A DNA stretch of 64,000 bases. Source: Rippkaea orientalis PCC 8801. Its GTDB lineage: Bacteria > Cyanobacteriota > Cyanobacteriia > Cyanobacteriales > Microcystaceae. The position numbers and the translations under genes were made by a program. Shown piece by piece: positions 35,355-43,551 of this stretch; positions within the stretch are counted from its first letter, which is position 1; each line of letters starts with the position of its first letter. Under the pieces are notes generated by a model, which did not search any database, was not told the origin of the DNA, and was given only the letters and a program-made list of their open reading frames with translations. Location of the stretch: positions 992,001-1,056,000 of the forward strand of contig NC_011726.1 in NCBI RefSeq assembly GCF_000021805.1, read 5' to 3'.

Positions 35355-36665
35355 TTAGCGTTCAACTTTCTTCTGTCTCAACCGAGAAAGTAAACCAACG
35401 CCAGACAAACCGAATAAGGCAATTACAGAAGAGGGTTCAGGAATGGTCGTGTTAGTACTACCAAAATTCAGATCGACAACATCATTTTCATTGACGGTAA
35501 CTTGATAATTAAGCTGAGCGAACCTGAAAAGACCTAAATCCAAAGCATTCCCAAAGTTAAGCTGAGAAATTGAACCTCCATTCAGAGTTTCTTGATGCGT
35601 ATGTTCATTTAACTGTCTTCCATTCAAATCTTGCAATGGTCGATTGTTGTGAGTAAAACCAATGCTGCTAAGAAAATTTTGAAAAATGTCGATTTGTGCG
35701 GTAGACAGTTGAATGGGGGTTTCAAAAACAAACCAGTTAACACCTTCGGTTGCCGGGGGTGTGGTTAAGGAGCCATTGTAGAACCAACCATCAAAATTAT
35801 TGGGGAAGATACTGGCAATATTTAAGTTTTGAGGTAAGGTGAAAGTCGATGGCAAGCTTCCATTGGCATCTAGTTGAGCGTCAATGGCATCAAAAAGCGG
35901 TTTTAATGGCAAATTTTCACTACCTTCTTCGACTAATAACCCAAGAACAGACAGTCCTCCATCCTCATGACGGTTAACGAAGTGTAACTCCATATCCGAC
36001 AGTAGTCCATCAATGGCGTGTTCACTTTCGTAGTGGAAATGGAACTGCAACAGTTCAAAAGTTTCCCCGGCTACATCGACGGTATTGAAATTACTCGGAA
36101 AGTACTCCACATCAAAGTTATAGCCGGAGTTTTTAACTTCATCTAGGTTTTGCCCAGAATAGTTAATGGTGATATATTCGCTTAAATCAATGGGAGGTGT
36201 TTCCGTGATATTGATTGGGGATTGAAAGTTGCCGTTAGCATCGGGTGCAATTAGCGGCCAATCATTGTCAGGATCATCATAGTCCCAACCTCCATTGACT
36301 TGACCCAATTGCATACTTTCAATAAAGTTTGGTAGGGTCTGTTTCCAACCAGGTTGCATGACTTCCCGCACCACATAGGGACCCGGTGCTAACCCGGTAA
36401 ACTCGTAGTTACCAAACAGGTTCGTGGTGGTGGTTGCAATGACATCACCATCAAAGTTAATTAATTGAATTTGCCATCCCGGTAAACCCAGTTCTAAGGG
36501 CTCTCTAATTCCATTTTGATTGAGATCGTTGAATTTAGTGCCCGAAATTGACCCTAATTGCGCTAAAGCCGGAGTGGCTAATCCAGCGACTAAAGAGCAG
36601 AACGTGAGAGCGGCAGCACTAACCAGCCCTAGGGGGTTATATATCCTAGATAAAGAAGTATTCAT
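35355..36665 (-). CDS. Secreted alpha-carbonic anhydrase with SdrD-like N-domain and PEP-CTERM tail
   Basis: A 436-residue exported protein of three parts. After a signal peptide (about 1-35, ending TPALA) comes an SdrD_B/Cna_B-like domain (about 37-108; GSISGTKFNDLNQNGIREP, FTGLAPGPYVVREV). Residues about 125-395 are an alpha-type carbonic anhydrase: QSPINI, zinc ligands in LLQFHFHYESEH and MELHFVNRH, and the GSLTTPPATEGVNW loop, so all three zinc His, Glu106-like and Thr199-like residues are kept. The end is a PEP-CTERM sorting signal (IPEPSSVIALFGLSGVGLL then RLRQKK). It would hydrate CO2 outside the cytoplasmic membrane, supporting carbon concentration. Confidence 0.9.
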   Translation of the reverse strand: MNTSLSRIYNPLGLVSAAALTFCSLVAGLATPALAQLGSISGTKFNDLNQNGIREPLELGLPGWQIQLINFDGDVIATTTTNLFGNYEFTGLAPGPYVVREVMQPGWKQTLPNFIESMQLGQVNGGWDYDDPDNDWPLIAPDANGNFQSPINITETPPIDLSEYITINYSGQNLDEVKNSGYNFDVEYFPSNFNTVDVAGETFELLQFHFHYESEHAIDGLLSDMELHFVNRHEDGGLSVLGLLVEEGSENLPLKPLFDAIDAQLDANGSLPSTFTLPQNLNIASIFPNNFDGWFYNGSLTTPPATEGVNWFVFETPIQLSTAQIDIFQNFLSSIGFTHNNRPLQDLNGRQLNEHTHQETLNGGSISQLNFGNALDLGLFRFAQLNYQVTVNENDVVDLNFGSTNTTIPEPSSVIALFGLSGVGLLSRLRQKKVER

Positions 36666-37019
36666 TGCGGTTTAAAGCGTTTTGTGTGCAAATCAAAATT
36701 TGTTATTAAAAATCTTAACGATCATTGTCCGGTTTTGTAAAGTTTTGTCTATATAGTTATTTTTGAGGTATAATTATAAGAAAAAGTTATATGTAAAAAG
36801 AAACATATAACCTATTATTGTAGTTTTTTAGAAGATAATGAATTTTTTAGTCAATTAATTGGTCATTGTATTGACTTTATTGTTGAAGATTGTATATTTA
36901 TACCTGAGAACCCGATGGAACGTTAAAGTTACTAAAAGTTAATGAATATGAAATTTTAATAGAAGAGGAATTAAAAGAGGTGTATGATAATGAACTTAAT
37001 AGATTATTGTTAACAGTTT
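36666..37019. other. AT-rich intergenic region with a hairpin and possible gene remnant
   Basis: There is no intact gene. GTTATATGT and ACATATAAC (36786-36811) form a 9-bp perfect stem with an 8-base loop. Beyond it, two short coding-like stretches in plus frames (FLEDNEFFSQLIGHCIDFIVEDC before a stop at about 36924; NEYEILIEEELKEVYDNEL up to 37019) look like the decayed end of a small gene, though I cannot name the family. The promoter of the next gene must lie here. Confidence 0.4.
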
Positions 37020-38690
37020 ATGCTATTGGGAAAAACAAGATTTGGACTTTGGACGGCAGTGTTCCTAACCACAACGGTTGCTATTGTTAACCTAGTCTCG
37101 GCCGTTACCCCTAGTACCTTAATAAGAGTTCGTTGGCTAGAAGAAATTTTTCCCTTTGAAATTCGGGCAACTGGACATATTTTTGCGGCTTTAAGTGGCT
37201 TTTTCTTACTTATTTTAGCTCACAATTTATTACGACGTAAACGAATTGCTTGGTTATTAACAATTTTGCTGCTAATTATCTCCATTGTCTCCCATTTGAT
37301 CAAAGGATTTGACTATGAAGAAAGCCTATTAGCAGGGGTATTGCTGATACAATTATTGTTAATGCAAGGAATATTTACTGCCCGTTCCGATCCGCCATCG
37401 ATTAAACAAGGCGTTCGCGTTTTAATCGGATCTGTTCTCTTTACTTTAGCCTACGGAACCATCGGGTTTTTTCTCCTTGATACCCATTATCATGTCAATT
37501 TCGATGTAGGGACAGCGTTGGGTCAAACCCTAGCCATGTTTTTCACGGAAGACAACGGAGGATTGCAACCTACCACCCGTTTTGGCCGTTTTTTCGCCGA
37601 TTCGATTTATGTAGTGGCATCCGTTACCCTTTTGTCTGCCTTGTGGCTGTTTCTGCAACCGATCTTACTGCGGGGCGTTCCTGCAACTAACGCTGAAAGA
37701 AAACGGGCAAAATCGATTGTTGAAGCCTACGGACGGTCTTCCCTGGCTCGTTTGACCTTATTGGAGGATAAAGCCTACTATTTCAGTCCCTCTGGACAAA
37801 GTATGATTGCCTATGTCCCCAAAGGACGGGTGGCCATGGTTCTCGGCGATCCCATTGGTCCGAGAGAAGATAGACGGGAGGTTATCGTCACCTTTGGGCA
37901 GTTTTGTGGGTTAAATGACTGGTATCCCGCTTTTTATCAAACCTTGACCGATGATTTAGCCCTGTATCACGCTTTAGGGTTTAAAAGTATCAAAATTGGT
38001 CAAGAGGCGATCGTTGACCTGAACACCTTAAGCTTGCAAGGAAAATCCGCTAAAAACTTGAGAAATATCCTAAATCGCTTGACTAAATCGGGGTATGAAG
38101 TCAAATTTTACCAACCTCCCATCACGGAGGATTTACTCGATACCCTCAAAACAATCAGCGATGAATGGTTAACAATGGTGCAGGGATCGGAAAAACGCTT
38201 TTCTTTAGGGTGGTTTGAGCCGAATTATCTGCGGGATTGTGAAATTGCCGTAGTTCAGTCTAATACAGGAAAAATAACGGCTTTTGCCAACGTTATCCCA
38301 GAATATCAACTCAACGAAATTACCATTGATTTGATGCGGCAATGTCAAGACGTGGAACAAGGGACGATGGATTTTCTGTTTATTTCACTGTTTCAACACT
38401 TTAAAGCCCAAGGCTATGATGGATTTAATCTAGGATTATCCGCCCTTTCTGGCCTAGCTGAAACCCCCGCTTCTCCCCATCTCGAAAAAGTCCTGCACTA
38501 CCTCTATGAACACTTAAACCGCTTCTATCATTTTCAAGGATTGCACGATTATAAAAATAAATTTCAACCCCGTTGGGAACCCCGCTATCTCGTCTATCCT
38601 AGGGCGATCGCCTTACCAGAGGTGGTTGTGGCCTTGATTCGGGCTGATTCAGGCGATCGCTTGCTCGATTACTTCAAACCTGGCTCTTAA
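37020..38690 (+). CDS. MprF-like aminoacyl-phosphatidylglycerol synthase domain protein (DUF2156)
   Basis: A 556-residue protein with about six N-terminal membrane helices (1-215) followed by a cytoplasmic tandem GNAT-like DUF2156/LPG-synthetase domain (about 225-545). Typical segments are YYFSPSGQSMIAYVPKGRVAM, LGDPIGPRED, KSAKNLRNILNRLTK, ISDEWL, KRFSLGWFEP, IDLMRQCQDVEQGTMDFLF, GFNLGLSALSGLA and YNKFQPRWEPRYLVYP-like HDYKNKFQPRWEPRYLVYP. In MprF this domain transfers Lys or Ala from tRNA to phosphatidylglycerol. Its stop codon overlaps the start of the next gene (TAATG). Confidence 0.85.
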   Translation: MLLGKTRFGLWTAVFLTTTVAIVNLVSAVTPSTLIRVRWLEEIFPFEIRATGHIFAALSGFFLLILAHNLLRRKRIAWLLTILLLIISIVSHLIKGFDYEESLLAGVLLIQLLLMQGIFTARSDPPSIKQGVRVLIGSVLFTLAYGTIGFFLLDTHYHVNFDVGTALGQTLAMFFTEDNGGLQPTTRFGRFFADSIYVVASVTLLSALWLFLQPILLRGVPATNAERKRAKSIVEAYGRSSLARLTLLEDKAYYFSPSGQSMIAYVPKGRVAMVLGDPIGPREDRREVIVTFGQFCGLNDWYPAFYQTLTDDLALYHALGFKSIKIGQEAIVDLNTLSLQGKSAKNLRNILNRLTKSGYEVKFYQPPITEDLLDTLKTISDEWLTMVQGSEKRFSLGWFEPNYLRDCEIAVVQSNTGKITAFANVIPEYQLNEITIDLMRQCQDVEQGTMDFLFISLFQHFKAQGYDGFNLGLSALSGLAETPASPHLEKVLHYLYEHLNRFYHFQGLHDYKNKFQPRWEPRYLVYPRAIALPEVVVALIRADSGDRLLDYFKPGS

Positions 38691-39652
38691 TGATCTTTTT
38701 GAGTGAGTGTCAAATGGTTAAACAACGTCTTACTCGTTGGTTTCCCTCAATTTTAAGCGTATTGCTCTTTGGACTGTCTGTGTGGGTGATTAACCAAGAA
38801 TTGAGCCGCTATAACCTCCGAGAAGTGGGGAAGAGTTTAGCAACCATCCCCCCATCGTCTTTACTGTGGGCGATCGCTCTAACCGCTTTGAACTATGGGG
38901 TATTAACAGGCTACGATGGTCTAGGGACAATCTATGCCCGTCACCTCCTGCCTTACCGCAAAATCGCTTTTACGGCAATTATCAGCTATGGTATCAGCAA
39001 TATTGTCGGTTTTGCCCTATTAAGTAGCAGTGCTATTCGGTATCGTTTTTATCGTACTTGGGGACTCTCAGCCTTAACCATTGCTCAACTGGTGGCCTTT
39101 TGTAACCTAACCTTTTGGTTAGGATTGTTCGCTATGGGAGGACTCATCTTTGTGCTTGAACCTCTAGCCATTCCAAGCTTACTCCATCTTCCTTTTGCCT
39201 CGGTGCGACCCTTGGGGGCAATTTTTTTGTTAGTAATGTTGCTCTATCTGGTGGCAACCGTCTTAGGAGGACAACCCTTAAGACTGGGACGGTGGATCTT
39301 ACCCCATCTCTCCGTTAAACTTGCGGTAGCTCAAATTATCGTCGCTTCTCTTGATTGGTGTCTAGCCGCCGCCGTATTTTATGTACTCATTAGTGACGTT
39401 GTTTCTCTGTCCTATCCTGCTTTTTTTGGCATTTATTTACTCGGACAAATTGCCGGAGTTGTTAGTAATATCCCTGGAGGATTAGGGGTATTTGAGACGG
39501 TCATGTTGTTGCTATTATCGCGCTTTATTGCTTCCTCAAAATTATTAGGAGCGTTGTTAATTTATCGAGGAATTTATTATTTTTTGCCTTTATTTGCTGC
39601 CCTATTGCTATTAGGTGGGTATGAGTTGCGTCAGAGATTGTCTTCTCGATAA
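38690..39652 (+). CDS. Flippase-like (UPF0104/LPG synthase TM-region) membrane protein
   Basis: A 320-residue protein with eight or so hydrophobic segments, matching the lysylphosphatidylglycerol synthase transmembrane region family: YDGLGTIYARHLLPYRKIAFTA, GFALLSSSAIRYRFYR and the signature QIAGVVSNIPGGLGVFE. In Firmicutes this is the N-terminal flippase half of MprF. Here it is a separate gene whose ATG (38690) overlaps the previous stop by one base, or starts at the ATG at 38714. The two together reconstitute MprF with the order of halves reversed. Confidence 0.88.
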   Translation: MIFLSECQMVKQRLTRWFPSILSVLLFGLSVWVINQELSRYNLREVGKSLATIPPSSLLWAIALTALNYGVLTGYDGLGTIYARHLLPYRKIAFTAIISYGISNIVGFALLSSSAIRYRFYRTWGLSALTIAQLVAFCNLTFWLGLFAMGGLIFVLEPLAIPSLLHLPFASVRPLGAIFLLVMLLYLVATVLGGQPLRLGRWILPHLSVKLAVAQIIVASLDWCLAAAVFYVLISDVVSLSYPAFFGIYLLGQIAGVVSNIPGGLGVFETVMLLLLSRFIASSKLLGALLIYRGIYYFLPLFAALLLLGGYELRQRLSSR

Positions 39653-39667
39653 TTGCCCACAGGCAAT
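39652..39667. other. Short hairpin at the end of the flippase gene
   Basis: ATTGCC-CACA-GGCAAT, a 6-bp perfect stem that begins at the last base of the stop codon. No T run follows. Confidence 0.35.
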
Positions 39668-39895
39668 CTTGCCTCTGAGTTTTGTTGATTAAAAGCATAA
39701 AGACCCTGCATTTTTTGTCTTTTTCAGAGAGTTGTTGCTCGATACATCGTCATTTATTTGACACAATAATGACATAAAATCTTGCTAAGCTTAAACTATA
39801 GCAGCTCTGCTCCTTCGTTCTTACTCCTTACCCTATAGGGAAGGGCAGTATTAATCAAAACATTGCTTTTTGGTTAACTCAAAACTACTAAATCA

Positions 39896-40831
39896 ATGGT
39901 GCTGAAACTTAAACCCATTTTGTTAATAGGCACTGTCATCTTATCTTTAATGACAGCGACTGCCTACTGGTATGTTTTTATTGCAGGTGCTCCCCAATTC
40001 GATCCCCCCGCTATTAGTGCACCCGGGTCAGATTTAACCTTTAAGATGGAAAGTTTTAAGAGTAAGGCCATGGGAACGGTTAGGCAATATGGCCTGATTT
40101 TACCTCCTGATTATGATAAACAGCCCAATCACCGCTATCCCGTTATTTTTCTGCTCCATGGTGGCCATGATGATGCCCGTGCTTGGTTCGATAAATACGG
40201 TATTGTTCCTGTTTTACATCAACTTTATCAAAGTAACAAACTGCCACCAGCTATTATTATCACTCCCGATGGCAACGACCAACGGGGGTCTAGTCCGTTA
40301 TGGGACCCTGATTATTATGACGGTCCCAATGGCAAGGTGGGAACGCTGATTGGAACAGAATTAGTACAGGTGGTTAAATCCCGTTATCGGACGTTAAATT
40401 TACCGCAATTTTGGGCGATCGGGGGACTTTCTTCGGGGGGATGGGGAGCTGTTAATATTGGTTTACATCATCTTAATAATTTTAATGTACTATTTAGTCA
40501 TAGTGGTTATTTTACTGATGATAGTGGAACCAATAATAGTCCCCAAGTGTTTATTAAGAAGATTCCAACAACACAGCTTAAGAACTTACGAATTTATTTA
40601 GATGCAGGAAAAGCTGACCCAGATTTCTTGGCTGAAAGTCAAAAGTTTCACCAAACTTTAACGCAATTAGGGGTAGAAAATGTCTTTTATGCGTTTCCAG
40701 GGGGTCATGGATTATCGGGTTCTGATTATGGCTGGAATTACTTTCATAAACACAGTATTGATTCTTTAAGTTATGTGGGACAACAGTTTAAGAAATCGGC
40801 AGAAAATCTAGATCTAAAGACTAAACTATAG
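39896..40831 (+). CDS. Esterase D/PF00756-like alpha/beta hydrolase, membrane-anchored
   Basis: A 311-residue protein with an N-terminal hydrophobic anchor (about 6-31) and an esterase-D/feruloyl-esterase-like alpha/beta hydrolase domain. It has YPVIFLLHGGHDDARAW, the nucleophile elbow GGLSSGGWGA (central Ser), an acidic residue in YLDAGKADPD and the catalytic His in PGGHGLSGSDYG. It faces the periplasm. It follows the two MprF-like genes by 240 bp. In other bacteria a hydrolase that removes amino acids from aminoacyl-PG is encoded beside mprF homologues, so this could be that partner; it could also be a general esterase. Confidence 0.8.
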   Translation: MVLKLKPILLIGTVILSLMTATAYWYVFIAGAPQFDPPAISAPGSDLTFKMESFKSKAMGTVRQYGLILPPDYDKQPNHRYPVIFLLHGGHDDARAWFDKYGIVPVLHQLYQSNKLPPAIIITPDGNDQRGSSPLWDPDYYDGPNGKVGTLIGTELVQVVKSRYRTLNLPQFWAIGGLSSGGWGAVNIGLHHLNNFNVLFSHSGYFTDDSGTNNSPQVFIKKIPTTQLKNLRIYLDAGKADPDFLAESQKFHQTLTQLGVENVFYAFPGGHGLSGSDYGWNYFHKHSIDSLSYVGQQFKKSAENLDLKTKL

Positions 40832-40904
40832 CCTTTTTTGGGTGAGCAACTGCGTCAAGAAGGATATCCGAAGTTTAAAAGGCGAGGGAGTCTCAAGAAG
40901 AGAG

Positions 40905-41642
40905 CTAATGAACAGGGTAGCTATTCCAGCGAAACTTATTAGCCCAAAGTTGAATGTCAGTATATTCCCGTAGATGCCAGCCCCTGCGACTGAAATAATC
41001 AGGTACACAGCCCATACCTAAAGGGGCAAGCCGTTTGTCGTCACACTCGACCTTATAAAAACAGGCGTAATCAGGATGGGTTTGGGCAACAGTGGCACAC
41101 CCTGCATCGGCATAGGATAGAAAAGCGGAACGCCAGACTTCTTCTTGACAGGCAACAAGATAAGCTTGTTTGACCCACGGGGCTGTATCTACGCTCAACA
41201 CTTGATTAACTGTGGTACTAACTTCAGAGGCAGGGTCAAGGGTAGCATAGGTATCAGTTCTGCTGATCGCCACTTGAGCGTAGGGACAGGTGATCGCGAC
41301 TTCCATTGATGTCAGTTCAGGAACGTCTTTACCCTGTTCGCGGATGCGGATCACTCGCGTGGTGCGGGTTTCTGTGGCGGCGAGGGATGCGGCAAAGGCA
41401 GGGGAATTGCTGTAGGGATCAGCTTGCATTTGGGCGATCTGTTCTGGGGTGTAGAGGGGAGTTAGGGTATTGGCCCGAATGTAATATACTTCCCTAGAGG
41501 GGATATTACCTTCTTCGGAGATTTTGAGCCAGAGATCGGGATTAGGATCAACTCCCAATGCTGTCACAGGGTTGGGGATAGTGATGGTCAGAAAAAGGGT
41601 GATCATCCCAGGGATCGGGAACAATGACTTGAGAGGTTGCAT
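40905..41642 (-). CDS. Secreted protein of unknown function
   Basis: A 245-residue protein with a signal peptide (PIPGMITLFLTITIPNPVTA, cleavage about residue 29). The exported part has about seven Cys residues (for example ACFYKVECDDKRLAPLGMGC), consistent with a disulfide-stabilised periplasmic protein. The family is not recognised. It is the downstream member of a pair with the DUF4189-like protein, separated by 19 bp. Confidence 0.6.
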   Translation of the reverse strand: MQPLKSLFPIPGMITLFLTITIPNPVTALGVDPNPDLWLKISEEGNIPSREVYYIRANTLTPLYTPEQIAQMQADPYSNSPAFAASLAATETRTTRVIRIREQGKDVPELTSMEVAITCPYAQVAISRTDTYATLDPASEVSTTVNQVLSVDTAPWVKQAYLVACQEEVWRSAFLSYADAGCATVAQTHPDYACFYKVECDDKRLAPLGMGCVPDYFSRRGWHLREYTDIQLWANKFRWNSYPVH

Positions 41643-41661
41643 AGGTTTATTGACTTAGGTT

Positions 41662-42201
41662 CTATTGTTTGTTCTGGATAATAGTGGCGATCGCACAGCC
41701 CTGAGTGCTGGCATTGCAACGACTGAGGGCAGCTTGGCGAACCTCGTCTTCTTTGCCCCCTTGAGCTGCATATAAACTGCCATCTTCTCCCCGTGCCACT
41801 GCAATCCAAGCAGCACTAGAGACAAAAGCAACCCGACAACTCTGTCCTCCCTTCAGAAAACAGTGATTCATCGCATCATCCATTGCTTGGAGGGGCGAAT
41901 ACCTACGAATCGCAAGGGAAAAACCCGGAATCTGTTGACTGTCATGCCACCACACGAGGGCTAAATTGATCGGATAGTTAATCAGAGGAACCCAGGGATC
42001 TTTTGGCGAAGGTGGTGGGGGTTGATATTGTTGCTGCTGCTGCCATTCCCATTCCTCCTGTTGCTGCTGCTGCCATTCGATCGCCCGTTGGATATTTTCC
42101 TCGTGCCATTGACGCTGCTGTAAACACTGGTCATCCGTGCAAGCGTGGACAAAGTCTGTAAAACCCCCAATTCCCGCCATCACGAGACTGAGGGGAAGCA
42201 T
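41662..42201 (-). CDS. Secreted DUF4189-like protein
   Basis: A 179-residue exported protein. The ATG at 42201 gives a normal signal peptide (LPLSLVMAGIGGFTDFVHA before Cys); the frame is open for 34 more codons without a better start. A Gln/Trp-rich stretch (about 35-70, EWQQQQQEEWEWQQQQQ) leads into a C-terminal domain with IRRYSPLQAMDDAMNHC, SCRVAFVSSAAWIAVARGEDGSLYA, and ALSRCNASTQGCAIATI, resembling DUF4189, a Cys-bonded periplasmic domain. Probably cotranscribed with the next gene. Confidence 0.65.
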   Translation of the reverse strand: MLPLSLVMAGIGGFTDFVHACTDDQCLQQRQWHEENIQRAIEWQQQQQEEWEWQQQQQYQPPPPSPKDPWVPLINYPINLALVWWHDSQQIPGFSLAIRRYSPLQAMDDAMNHCFLKGGQSCRVAFVSSAAWIAVARGEDGSLYAAQGGKEDEVRQAALSRCNASTQGCAIATIIQNKQ

Positions 42202-42442
42202 CACCTTTACTGGACTGTAGTTGTTTGTTGGCAAAATTTTTATACAAAGATGAAGAAACAGGAATTTACCCATACATAGTGTTTTTATTGGAAATTCGAG
42301 CATTTAAGTGATGACAAATAATTGGGTTAGATTTTAGGTTATTCTAATTTTACAAGCGGATTTGATATTAGGACGTTGTGTATCAAAAGGACAAAAAAAG
42401 GCGGTCAGCGTATAACCGAGATTATTCGCTATCTTTGATTGT

Positions 42443-42473
42443 AAGTAGGTCGGCATAATTAAACGAACAATAT
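42443..42473. repeat. Dispersed TAAGTAGGTYGGYATAA element, copy 1
   Basis: TAAGTAGGTCGGCATAATTAAACGAACAAT region, matching (with few changes) the reverse complement of 49321-49350 and the left end of the same element at 49230-49250. Confidence 0.6.
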
Positions 42474-42479
42474 CTGTAG

Positions 42480-42543
42480 GGTGGGCATTGCCCACAATAA
42501 TCTTTACATCAGCATTTGCTGCTTTTTGGTGGGCATTGCCCAC
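42480..42543. repeat. Two GGTGGGCATTGCCCAC palindromes, copies 4 and 5
   Basis: Copies at 42480-42495 and 42528-42543, 32 bases apart in the gap between dnaJ and the DUF4189-like gene. They create a spurious reading frame on the minus strand whose product repeats GNAH. Confidence 0.8.
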
Positions 42544-42586
42544 TGTACCTTTTTTAGATTGATAGAAACGCTAATGTTAAAGCATT

Positions 42587-43471
42587 TTAAAGCAAATTTT
42601 TGCGCGGATTAAAGGTTTCTTTTTCCCGAATTTTTTGATATAATTCTAACTCCTCTGGACTAATTTCTACCGGAATAGCGATAGAAATTTCCACTAATTG
42701 ATCGCCACGATTGCCATTACTATCAGGGTAACCTTTATTAGCTAACCGCAAACGTTGACCCGATCGCACTCCTTTAGGGACGGTCATTTTCACCAACCCA
42801 TCAATGGTCGGAACCTCCACAGCCTCCCCTAAAATAGCCTCAGTGGGAGTCACTGGAATACGGCAAAAAATATCCGTACCTTGCAACTCAAAAAAAGGAT
42901 GAACCGCGATAGTAATCTTCAAATAGAGATCCCCCCCATCGAGTCCCTGACCCTTGAGGCGAATTTTCTGGCCATCACTCATTGCTGGAGGCATTTCTAC
43001 CTCTAGCGATCGCCCATCTTCTAACCGAATACGTTCCCGTCCTCCGCGATAGGCCTTCTCCAGAGGTAAAGTTAATTTTGCCTCAACATCCCGTCGTCCT
43101 GCAAGGGAAGGATTGACGACTTTTGCCCGTTTACTCGTCCCTGGACTATAGTCTTTAAACCGCCAAAAATCGTAGTCTTGGGAATAATCTTTAGCCCCAT
43201 TGCCATTACGGGGAATTGTCCCGCGACCCTGACCCGGTCGGCGTTTTCCCTTACCAAATAGCCGTAAATCGTACTCAGCCCTTGTCGTTTCATCGGAGAG
43301 GGTATTATAGGCTTCATTAATATCCTTAAACTTATCTTCTGCCGTTTTGTCTCCTGGATTAACATCAGGATGGTACTGTCGCGCCAACTTCCGAAAAGAC
43401 TTTTTAATCTCCTCGTTAGTTGCCTCTCTGGAAACCCCTAAAATGGCATAGTAGTTACGGACTTGTTGCAT
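42587..43471 (-). CDS. dnaJ: DnaJ/CbpA-type co-chaperone
   Basis: A 294-residue J-domain protein: J domain at residues 1-70 with the HPDVNPGD motif, a short linker rich in Gly/Arg, and two beta-barrel substrate domains with the CTDI/II pattern (LPLEKAYRGGRERIRL, FCRIPVTPTEAILGEAVEVPT, GQRLRLANKGYP). There is no zinc-finger domain, so it is CbpA-like. It follows dnaK3 on the same strand with 80 bp between them. That order is known from cyanobacteria, where this J-protein serves DnaK3. ATG at 43471 is preferred over the earlier in-frame TTG. Confidence 0.93.
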   Translation of the reverse strand: MQQVRNYYAILGVSREATNEEIKKSFRKLARQYHPDVNPGDKTAEDKFKDINEAYNTLSDETTRAEYDLRLFGKGKRRPGQGRGTIPRNGNGAKDYSQDYDFWRFKDYSPGTSKRAKVVNPSLAGRRDVEAKLTLPLEKAYRGGRERIRLEDGRSLEVEMPPAMSDGQKIRLKGQGLDGGDLYLKITIAVHPFFELQGTDIFCRIPVTPTEAILGEAVEVPTIDGLVKMTVPKGVRSGQRLRLANKGYPDSNGNRGDQLVEISIAIPVEISPEELELYQKIREKETFNPRKNLL

Positions 43472-43488
43472 ATTTTCAGTAAACAAGA

Positions 43489-43516
43489 GGGAACAGGGAA
43501 CGGGGAACAGGGAACA
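43489..43516. repeat. Short tandem heptamer repeat GGGAACA x4
   Basis: GGGAACA GGGAACG GGGAACA GGGAACA, in the gap between dnaK3 and dnaJ, directly before the dnaJ start. On the dnaJ strand it reads as a T/C tract. Confidence 0.8.
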
Positions 43517-43551
43517 GAAAATATATCATAAATCATTCCCCATTGCTATTT

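Noticed and set aside
42334-42543. Minus-strand reading frame of 69 codons between dnaJ and the DUF4189-like gene
   Set aside because: It is made largely of two copies of the GGTGGGCATTGCCCAC palindrome (its product repeats GNAH). There is no ribosome-binding site and no recognisable protein.
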